Shown here: one piece after another, positions 1-4,930 of the stretch
Position numbering within the stretch: the stretch's first letter is position 1
How the letters are laid out: every line of letters begins with the position of its first letter
Notes under the pieces: model-generated
Database searches by the model: none
Seen by the model: only the letters and a program-made list of their open reading frames with translations
What the model was told of the DNA's origin: nothing
Position numbers and translations under genes: made by a program
Assembly (NCBI GenBank): GCA_018056585.1
Contig: JAGPFK010000034.1
Coordinates: 1-8,892, forward strand
Direction: 5' to 3'
Origin: Clostridia bacterium
GTDB lineage: Bacteria; Bacillota; Clostridia; Saccharofermentanales; UBA5734
Length of the DNA: 8,892 nucleotides

Positions 1-999
1 GCTTCCATGCACGCCGCTTTAGAGCTGACGCGTTCCGCTGGTGCTGACCCTTGGCTTGTCATTGATTCCTATGCCGGGGAAGGTGAAATTTTAAATCTGA
101 TCGAATATTTGTCTGCGCCGATTTCTGAGCCCTATGGGAAATTACGACAGGAACAAGGCATGGTTTTTCCGTGGGTCCAGGAGTTTCAAAAGATTTATAT
201 TGAAATTTGTGACCGTCAATCTGTCTTTTCAAGTGATAGACTGCGCTCTGAGTTTGTTAATTTCATCATTTATACAATGAGCCGATCCCCTTATTATCGT
301 CAGATTAAAGGGCAGCTGGTATTCGTGGACGGGATGGTCTATCAGGATGGCCTGATGCTTTCAAGAGCGGATTTTCATGCGTCTGATTTACTGGCCACAC
401 AAGCCGAAAATCCGATTCGGACCTCTTATTTGTCCGTTCAAACCTATTTGGATCAGATCCCGCGAAACCCGGAAAAGCCTGTTAGCGATTTTCCGGAACT
501 GATCCGTGCAGCCGCTTTCCCGGAAACGCGGATCCAGCCGGTCCGTTTGGCGGACCTTGTGGATCTGGCCTTATTTGATCTTGGGTCACAGTCCGGCTTA
601 GTCAATCTCGCCATGCCTGAAAAAGAGGCTTCACGTTTGATAGAGATATGGCATGGTGCATCAGCGATTGTCTCACATGCGGTTCGCGGCAGTTCTTTGA
701 ATATCAATCAATTGACATCGGATCTGTCCGGCGGAGAGACTTTGGTCAGACAGGATCCGGAAGCCGTTGTCCGCGCCTATGGCTTTTCAAACGACGAGCA
801 AATTGTCCTGGTTTTGACTAATTTAGGCGATGAAGCTGCCACTTGCCAATTGATTTCGGATTTGCCGCTGGTATCGGCGGAAATCAGCAAATATGACGAA
901 AACGGGCATTTCCTGGGCCGGCAAAAACTGCGTCGAAGCAGCAGTAAAATTACGATTCTTCCGGGCGGCGTTGTGAAGATATGCAAGACAAAAACGTAA
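1..999 (+). CDS. GH51/clan GH-A-like glycosidase-related protein, 3' part (5' end outside window)
   Basis: The reading frame is open from the first base to a TAA at 997-999, giving 332 residues without a visible start; the ATG at 7 lacks a ribosome binding site and is probably internal. Counting the first visible codon as residue 1, residues about 15-72 have the spacing seen in GH51-type alpha-L-arabinofuranosidase barrels: a strand with PWLVID, then LIEYLSAP, then YGKLRQEQG, then the strand IYIEI. In GH51 enzymes that last strand ends in Gly-Asn-Glu carrying the acid/base; here residues 70-72 are Cys-Asp-Arg. A further strand QLVFVDGM (about 104-111) follows. The last ~80 residues (DPEAVVRAYGF, IVLVLTNLGDEA, GGVVKICK) look like a C-terminal beta-sandwich. 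No membrane segment is visible. The family assignment is from remembered motif patterns and is tentative; it could be a non-catalytic homologue or an unrelated barrel protein. Confidence 0.55.
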   Translation, partial: ASMHAALELTRSAGADPWLVIDSYAGEGEILNLIEYLSAPISEPYGKLRQEQGMVFPWVQEFQKIYIEICDRQSVFSSDRLRSEFVNFIIYTMSRSPYYRQIKGQLVFVDGMVYQDGLMLSRADFHASDLLATQAENPIRTSYLSVQTYLDQIPRNPEKPVSDFPELIRAAAFPETRIQPVRLADLVDLALFDLGSQSGLVNLAMPEKEASRLIEIWHGASAIVSHAVRGSSLNINQLTSDLSGGETLVRQDPEAVVRAYGFSNDEQIVLVLTNLGDEAATCQLISDLPLVSAEISKYDENGHFLGRQKLRRSSSKITILPGGVVKICKTKT

Positions 1000-1050
1000 A
1001 AAGCTTTTTGATTTCTGTCAATGTTACTAGATCTGTTTTTGTTTTCGTCA

Positions 1051-1056
1051 TATAAT
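1051..1056 (+). promoter_or_regulatory. Probable -10 box of the PyrE-like operon
   Basis: A perfect TATAAT lies about 95 bases upstream of the ATG at 1150. The matching -35 region around 1027-1034 (TAGATC-like) is a poor match, so the promoter is either weak, activated, or not real. If used, transcription would start near 1063, leaving a leader of roughly 85 nt that contains the hairpins at 1092-1123. Confidence 0.4.
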
Positions 1057-1091
1057 GAAGATGTCATCAAGCTGATTACAGAAAACATCAT

Positions 1092-1123
1092 GGCATCTGA
1101 AGATCAGGTGCCTTTGCCTGATC
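1092..1123 (+). other. Two overlapping, mutually exclusive leader hairpins
   Basis: Hairpin A pairs 1092-1100 (GGCATCTGA) with 1104-1112 (TCAGGTGCC): nine pairs with one T-G wobble and an AGA loop. Hairpin B pairs 1102-1108 (GATCAGG) with 1117-1123 (CCTGATC), extendable by one G-U pair. They share 1104-1108, so only one can form at a time. Neither is followed by a run of T, and both lie upstream of the AGGAGG at 1137-1142. This suggests a possible leader switch or just a stable 5' UTR structure; pairing is seen directly, function is inferred. Confidence 0.35.
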
Positions 1124-1149
1124 GAAACCGTAAATGAGGAGGATGGACT

Positions 1150-1791
1150 ATGGAAACCAGAGCCAGAGAAATCAAAGCCCGTAATAACCCTCAGATTCGT
1201 ATGCGCGTGACCCCCGGACATTTTGCAACACGAAATTCCCATATTAATTACTACGTTGATCTGACACAAGTGAAATGCTTACATAAGATGGCTAAATTGG
1301 CCGGTCAGGAGTTGGCTGTTCATTATGGCCTGACGATACCGATCGATACGATTGTCTGCCTGGAAGGGGTCGAGGTTGTTGCCGCCTTTATGGCACTTGC
1401 GCTGAACGAAAGGGCCGGTTTGTCTCAGCATGAGGACCAAAGCATCGCCATTGTCACCCCGGAGGTGAATTCCAGCGGGCAGCTGATGTTTCGCGATAAC
1501 ACACAATCGATGATATGGAACCGGAGCGTTCTTTTGCTGGTCGCGTCTGCGACAACAGGCCATACGATTACGCAAGCAGTCGAATGCATCGATTATTATA
1601 ATGGACGGATCAGTGGCATCAGCGCTTTGTTCAGCGCCATTCACAAAGCCGGAGATTATGTTATCAACAGCATTTTCAGCAGGGAAGATGTGCCTGATTA
1701 CGAGACTTATTCGCCAGCTGATTGCCCGAGCTGTAAGGCGCATCACAAGATTGATGCATTGGTCAACAGCTTCGGTTATTCTAAATTATGA
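1150..1791 (+). CDS. Orotate phosphoribosyltransferase-like protein (PyrE-like, atypical PRPP motif)
   Basis: The 213-residue protein has the organisation of type I phosphoribosyltransferases. An N-terminal hood region (PGHFATRNSHINYY) is followed by a core strand DTIVCLEGVEV (about 67-77) and a PRPP-loop-like segment at residues 127-139 (VLLLVASATTGHT). Canonical orotate phosphoribosyltransferase (orotate + PRPP to OMP, pyrimidine synthesis) has an acidic pair before the TTG; here residues 131-132 are Val-Ala, so ordinary PRPP/Mg binding is doubtful. A Cys192-X2-Cys195 pair followed by His198/His199 near the C-terminus could bind a metal. I recall similar Clostridia proteins, ending in NSFGYSKL, annotated as orotate phosphoribosyltransferase, so this is a conserved subfamily, not a damaged gene. 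The start is set by AGGAGG at 1137-1142, seven bases ahead of the ATG. The next gene begins 21 bases after the stop, implying an operon. It may be a regulatory or non-pyrimidine PRTase rather than true PyrE. Confidence 0.8.
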   Translation: METRAREIKARNNPQIRMRVTPGHFATRNSHINYYVDLTQVKCLHKMAKLAGQELAVHYGLTIPIDTIVCLEGVEVVAAFMALALNERAGLSQHEDQSIAIVTPEVNSSGQLMFRDNTQSMIWNRSVLLLVASATTGHTITQAVECIDYYNGRISGISALFSAIHKAGDYVINSIFSREDVPDYETYSPADCPSCKAHHKIDALVNSFGYSKL

Positions 1792-1812
1792 TTTGGTGAT
1801 AGAGGACTGAGC

Positions 1813-2367
1813 ATGAAAACATACAAAGAATTGATCGGCATTGTTCTTGAAAACAAACAGGAAATAACCGATCTGATGAGGCAGGCACACAAAAGCAGCC
1901 TGTTGAACGATAAAACGAGCGAAAATTGCTCTATTGTTGCCATCAGACGACAGGATGGCCTTATTGTACAGCGTGTGATCGACGGCAAACAAAGGCCTGA
2001 TGAGCTTTATATTCTGGCGGCTTACCCTCACATCAATCCCATAGAGGCTGTGGTCCTTTTTGCGGATGAAAAGGCTGCTATCCTAAACAATTGGTGTCTG
2101 GAACAGGGAACCATGCCCCCTGAACAAGGCGAGCAGGAAGGTGATGTTGCTTATTTATCCCGACTTGTTTCATGGATTCGGGAGTATACAGACTCAACGG
2201 CAGGTGAGATTCTGATTGATTTAATTCGTGATCAGCTGATCCAAGACTTTGACGCGACCGCTGAACTGCAGGAAGCACTTGAGGAATTGTATGACCTGGA
2301 TCGTGGCGTTGTGCGATTGCCGCTTTCTGATGACAAAAGCGAGGAGCCAGACCAGAATAACGAATAG
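1813..2367 (+). CDS. Hypothetical acidic cytosolic protein, co-transcribed with PyrE-like gene
   Basis: I do not recognise this 184-residue protein. It starts at an ATG six bases after AGAGGA (1801-1806) and 21 bases after the preceding stop, with no promoter-like sequence between, so it is probably the second gene of an operon with the PyrE-like gene. It has no signal peptide or membrane segment. Residues ~40-85 look like alternating strands (SIVAIRRQDGLIVQRV, ELYILAAYP, EAVVLFADEKAA), suggesting a small alpha/beta domain. Residues ~114-165 are mostly helical and Leu/Ile-rich, and the last ~15 residues (DDKSEEPDQNNE) form an acidic, probably disordered tail. The gene is followed within 20 bases by the hairpin at 2385-2418, which may end its transcript. 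The coding call is supported by the ribosome binding site, spacing and orderly protein; function is unknown. Confidence 0.75.
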   Translation: MKTYKELIGIVLENKQEITDLMRQAHKSSLLNDKTSENCSIVAIRRQDGLIVQRVIDGKQRPDELYILAAYPHINPIEAVVLFADEKAAILNNWCLEQGTMPPEQGEQEGDVAYLSRLVSWIREYTDSTAGEILIDLIRDQLIQDFDATAELQEALEELYDLDRGVVRLPLSDDKSEEPDQNNE

Positions 2368-2381
2368 AGCAGAATAAATGC

Positions 2382-2418
2382 AAAAAACCAGGATGATCAT
2401 TTGAAATCATCCCGGTTT
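2382..2418 (-). terminator. Intrinsic terminator of tRNA-Val, possibly bidirectional
   Basis: AAACC (2385-2389) pairs with GGTTT (2414-2418) and GGATGAT (2391-2397) pairs with ATCATCC (2406-2412), with one A/C mismatch and an 8-base loop. Read on the minus strand, the stem is followed by a run of six T (complement of 2382-2387) and more T-rich sequence, a canonical Rho-independent terminator just downstream of the tRNA. On the plus strand the stem follows the stop at 2367 by 17 bases but has only TTTATT after it, so it would end the plus-strand operon weakly. Confidence 0.8.
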
Positions 2419-2420
2419 AT

Positions 2421-2497
2421 TGGTGGGTAGTAGTGGACTCGAACCACCGACCCCTTGCATGTCAAGCAAGTACTCTAACCAGCTGAGCTAACCACCC
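2421..2497 (-). tRNA. tRNA-Val (anticodon GAC)
   Basis: The minus strand folds into a complete 77-nt tRNA including an encoded 3' CCA (2421-2423). The acceptor stem GGGTGGT/ACTACCC has one G-U pair. The D arm is GCTC...GAGT. The anticodon stem CTTGC/GCAAG encloses the loop TTGACAT, placing GAC at positions 34-36, which reads GUC and GUU valine codons. The T arm carries TTCGAGT. The sequence closely resembles the E. coli tRNA-Val(GAC) type. It is flanked by a consensus promoter and a terminator and so forms a single-gene transcription unit facing away from the lipoprotein gene. Confidence 0.96.
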
Positions 2498-2509
2498 GAA
2501 TGCCAGATT

Positions 2510-2538
2510 ATTATAGCTTGTGCCTGATCTGCTGTCAA
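2510..2538 (-). promoter_or_regulatory. Perfect consensus promoter of tRNA-Val
   Basis: On the minus strand TTGACA (complement of 2533-2538) and TATAAT (complement of 2510-2515) are separated by exactly 17 bases (2516-2532). Transcription would begin near 2503, only about six bases before the mature tRNA 5' end at 2497. Both hexamers and the spacer match the sigma-A/sigma-70 consensus exactly, as expected for a highly expressed stable RNA gene. Confidence 0.9.
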
Positions 2539-2593
2539 CCCGAAAAAAACGCACGCTGTTCTTGCCTGATCGACCAAAAGAGGCGAACATAAG

Positions 2594-3427
2594 ATGAATA
2601 ATACAAAACTTGTCTCATCCGCAATTGTTTTGGTCATGCTTTTTTTCTGCCTGACCGGTTGCTTTTTTCAGAGTAAGGTTAAAGACTATGAACAACCCTT
2701 CAGTTTGGGTGAAGGGATGACTTATAAATCTTTTGTGTTTCAGGTTTACCGACCGACCCATACCCCTTATCCTATAAAGATCAACGATCGGTACGCTTAC
2801 GCTCGCGATACGCATGGCACCCACTCCGAACAATGTACCGAGGCAGTCTTTGATTTTGCAAAACCGATCACGGAGGACCTGGGTGCGGTCAAGATGGGCA
2901 ACAAATGGGGCTATGTTCAGGTCACTCCACATGAGGGTGAGGGCTACCGCTTTGTGATTGAGCCTCAATTTGAATCGGCTGAACCTTTCAGGGAAGGTCT
3001 TGCCGCTGTTAGATTAAATCAACAATATGGTTATATTCGTTCAAACGGGGATTTCGTCATTGACCCTCAATATCGCTCTGCTCACTATTTCAGCGGCGGC
3101 CTTGCGGCTGTTGAGACGGATGAGGGATGGTTTTTTATTGATCAAAAAGGCAAAGCAGCAATAGAGGGCCCATATGAATGTGCCGAGTCTTTTACTATTT
3201 TTTATCAATCAGAAGATAATGAATCAAAAGTGGATACCAAAAGATCATTAGCACCAGTTAAAATCAATGAACGCTGGGGTTACATCAACCTCGAAGGGCA
3301 AATCGCGATTGAGCCCATCTATGAAGATGCCTGGGCTTTTGAACCAGATGGAAAAGCAGCCGTTAAAATAAAAAACAAATGGAAATATCTGAATACAAAT
3401 GGTGAGGTCATCGGTTCAATCCATTGA
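2594..3427 (+). CDS. WG-repeat lipoprotein
   Basis: The 277-residue protein begins with a short basic N-terminus, a hydrophobic stretch and a lipobox LTGC with Cys23, so it is predicted to be exported, lipidated by Lgt and anchored outside the membrane after signal peptidase II cleavage. After a linker of ~70 residues it contains about five WG/KWG-type repeats (roughly residues 96-133, 134-167, 168-205, 218-250, 253-275) with the pattern 'A-V-K-x-N-x-K-W-G-Y-I ... G-x-x-V-I-x-P-x-Y/F-x-x-A-x-x-F'. Such repeats form beta-rich modules in many bacterial surface proteins; no ligand or activity can be assigned. The ATG at 2594 follows AAGAGG (2578-2583) by ten bases. No convincing plus-strand promoter was found between the tRNA and this gene. 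Its last 12 bp overlap the end of the convergent flavoprotein gene. Confidence 0.9.
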   Translation: MNNTKLVSSAIVLVMLFFCLTGCFFQSKVKDYEQPFSLGEGMTYKSFVFQVYRPTHTPYPIKINDRYAYARDTHGTHSEQCTEAVFDFAKPITEDLGAVKMGNKWGYVQVTPHEGEGYRFVIEPQFESAEPFREGLAAVRLNQQYGYIRSNGDFVIDPQYRSAHYFSGGLAAVETDEGWFFIDQKGKAAIEGPYECAESFTIFYQSEDNESKVDTKRSLAPVKINERWGYINLEGQIAIEPIYEDAWAFEPDGKAAVKIKNKWKYLNTNGEVIGSIH

Positions 3428-4744
3428 AAGGTATGGATGAAGAATCAAATTTGCGGCTGATTCTCCGGCCAGATAGCCCGTGGAGAAGGCTGCCTGCAGG
3501 TTAAAGCCACCGGTATCCCCATCGATGTCCAGCACCTCTCCTGCTGCAAAAAGACCATGGACCCGTTTTGACATCATTGTTCTGGGATCGATTTCATCGA
3601 GAGCAATTCCACCAGCGGTGACCATGGCTTCATCATAACCGCGTGTGCCGGTAACCGAAAGAGGCAGATGTTGCATCAGATAAGCCAACTGTTCCAATTG
3701 GGCCGGCTTGATTTGCCCGGCTTTTATATTTTGCGGTTCCTGGCCTATAGACCGATGGACCAAAAAAGCAGCCACGGACTTTGGCAATGTTTGCGAGCTC
3801 TTGTCCAATGCCAAGGCCGCTATGACGTTGTACAACAAGGCACGTGCGTGATTTTGACAGCTAATTTTTAAAGAGTCCAGCAAGTCCTGTTGCTTTACAT
3901 CCGGGATGAAATTGATGATGAACTGACAAGCATCGGCCTTTCGGTTTTTTTCTGTTTCGCATTTTACCGGGAAAGCCCTGGACAAACTAAAAGCAACAGG
4001 TCCTGAAACCCCAAAATGCGTGAAGAGGAGATTTCCTCTGGATTCAGCCAGACATTGTCCCTGCTGAAAGAGATTTGCCTTTACATCAGGGCAGCAGATG
4101 CCGCTCAAGCGCGTAACCCATGGATCACTGCTGCAAAGACCGACCAATGAAGGCCGGATGGGCGTAATGGTATGGCCTGCCGCCTGGGCCAGCCGGTACC
4201 CGTCGCCGGTCGAGCCGGTTTTCGGATAGGTGGCGCCGCCGCAGGCCAGAATCACGGCATCGGCCTGATAGGTTTTTCTGCTCGTTAATACACCTCGGAT
4301 TTTACGGCGGCAAGGCCTATCGAAGGGCTTTGTGATCAACGATTGAACCCTTTCCCCATAATGAAACGAAACATTCATCGCCCGGCAAGCAGACAACCAG
4401 GCTTGAAGAACATCTTCGGACCGATTGCTTTGAGGAAAGATTCTTCCCGTCAAATCTGTTTTTGTTTGAACGCCGTATTTTCCAAGCAGTTCGATCAACT
4501 CAGGCCTAAAAAAACGCCTGAATGCAGGATACAAGAATCGGCCTTGACCAAAGTAAGCGGAAATAAAGGACTCCAGAGGCCCCTCATGGGTCAGATTACA
4601 ACGCCCGGAGCCGGTGATCAGTAGCTTTTTCCCAGGCTTTTCATTCTTTTCCAGAACCAGCACATCGGCTCCTGCAAAAGCCGCGCCATAGGCTGCAGCC
4701 AGACCAGCCGCCCCTGCACCTGCGACTAAAACCATCCTGGACAT
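3416..4744 (-). CDS. HI0933/BaiN-family NAD(P)/FAD-dependent oxidoreductase
   Basis: From the chosen start the protein has 442 residues. An N-terminal FAD-binding Rossmann fold shows GAGAAG at residues 9-14 and Glu32, the usual ligand of the FAD ribose. It is followed by the family signature PGKKLLITGSGRCN (37-50). Near the C-terminus is the second signature, VTAGGIALDEIDPRTM then GLFAAGEVLDIDGDTGGFN, which closes the FAD site. These identify the HI0933-like family, which includes YhiN and the bile-acid-related BaiN; the physiological substrate of most members is unknown. The protein is probably cytosolic. The start at 4744 is preferred over an in-frame ATG at 4765: GAGG lies five bases ahead of it, the upstream ATG has no ribosome binding site and would be only ~8 bases from the predicted transcription start. 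It is transcribed divergently from lacZ and convergently onto the lipoprotein gene. No terminator is visible on its 3' side. Confidence 0.92.
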   Translation of the reverse strand: MSRMVLVAGAGAAGLAAAYGAAFAGADVLVLEKNEKPGKKLLITGSGRCNLTHEGPLESFISAYFGQGRFLYPAFRRFFRPELIELLGKYGVQTKTDLTGRIFPQSNRSEDVLQAWLSACRAMNVSFHYGERVQSLITKPFDRPCRRKIRGVLTSRKTYQADAVILACGGATYPKTGSTGDGYRLAQAAGHTITPIRPSLVGLCSSDPWVTRLSGICCPDVKANLFQQGQCLAESRGNLLFTHFGVSGPVAFSLSRAFPVKCETEKNRKADACQFIINFIPDVKQQDLLDSLKISCQNHARALLYNVIAALALDKSSQTLPKSVAAFLVHRSIGQEPQNIKAGQIKPAQLEQLAYLMQHLPLSVTGTRGYDEAMVTAGGIALDEIDPRTMMSKRVHGLFAAGEVLDIDGDTGGFNLQAAFSTGYLAGESAANLILHPYLSMD

Positions 4745-4749
4745 AAAAA

Positions 4750-4753
4750 CCTC
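4750..4753 (-). promoter_or_regulatory. Ribosome binding site that sets the flavoprotein start
   Basis: GAGG on the minus strand lies five bases upstream of the ATG at 4742-4744. The alternative ATG at 4763-4765 has no purine-rich sequence ahead of it. Confidence 0.6.
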
Positions 4754-4779
4754 ATCATCAATCATTGTAGCGTAAAACG

Positions 4780-4808
4780 ATTATGAGCCAAATCATATAT
4801 TTTGTCTA
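4780..4808 (-). promoter_or_regulatory. Promoter of the flavoprotein gene
   Basis: On the minus strand TAGACA (complement of 4803-4808) and CATAAT (complement of 4780-4785) are separated by 17 bases; each hexamer matches consensus at five of six positions. The predicted start near 4773 gives a leader of about 28 nt before the ATG at 4744. It stands back to back with the lacZ-side promoter, four bases apart. Confidence 0.75.
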
Positions 4809-4812
4809 GACC

Positions 4813-4840
4813 TTCACAATGAATAAAAATACGGTATAAT
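4813..4840 (+). promoter_or_regulatory. Probable lacZ promoter
   Basis: TTCACA (4813-4818) and a perfect TATAAT (4835-4840) are separated by 16 bases. The predicted start near 4847 leaves a leader of roughly 84 nt containing the long inverted repeat at 4866-4892. Confidence 0.7.
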
Positions 4841-4865
4841 GATAACGGTGTATGCTTAATATAAA

Positions 4866-4892
4866 AATTTTAAGATAACTTATCTTAAAATT
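4866..4892. promoter_or_regulatory. Perfect 13-bp inverted repeat, candidate operator of lacZ
   Basis: AATTTTAAGATAA (4866-4878) and TTATCTTAAAATT (4880-4892) are exact reverse complements around a single central C. The site lies about 20-46 bases downstream of the predicted lacZ start site and ends 38 bases before the lacZ ATG, where a bound repressor would block RNA polymerase. A one-base centre and AT-rich arms fit a dimeric protein site better than an RNA hairpin or terminator. The binding protein cannot be named from the sequence; no regulator gene is in the window. Confidence 0.65.
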
Positions 4893-4919
4893 ATTGTATT
4901 GGCACGTTGCATGCAAGAC

Positions 4920-4924
4920 GGAGG
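4920..4924 (+). promoter_or_regulatory. Ribosome binding site that sets the lacZ start
   Basis: GGAGG sits six bases ahead of the ATG at 4931. An in-frame TTG at 4907 would overlap this site and has no ribosome binding site of its own, so the ATG is preferred. Confidence 0.85.
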
Positions 4925-4930
4925 TGCAAA

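Noticed and set aside
994..1008. Short palindrome AAAAAGCTTTTT right after the first gene, as a terminator
   Set aside because: The stem is AT-only apart from one GC pair, has no loop of its own, and could not form a stable terminator hairpin.
1279..1746. Long minus-strand open frame opposite the PyrE-like gene
   Set aside because: It lies entirely antisense to a well-supported gene, lacks a ribosome binding site and its translation shows no protein-like pattern.
4745..4765. Upstream ATG at 4765 as start of the flavoprotein
   Set aside because: It has no ribosome binding site and would start only about eight bases from the predicted transcription start; the ATG at 4744 has GAGG at good spacing and begins directly at the FAD fold.
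4907..4930. In-frame TTG at 4907 as an earlier lacZ start
   Set aside because: The strong GGAGG at 4920-4924 lies downstream of it and is correctly spaced for the ATG at 4931; the extra residues are arginine-rich and not family-like.
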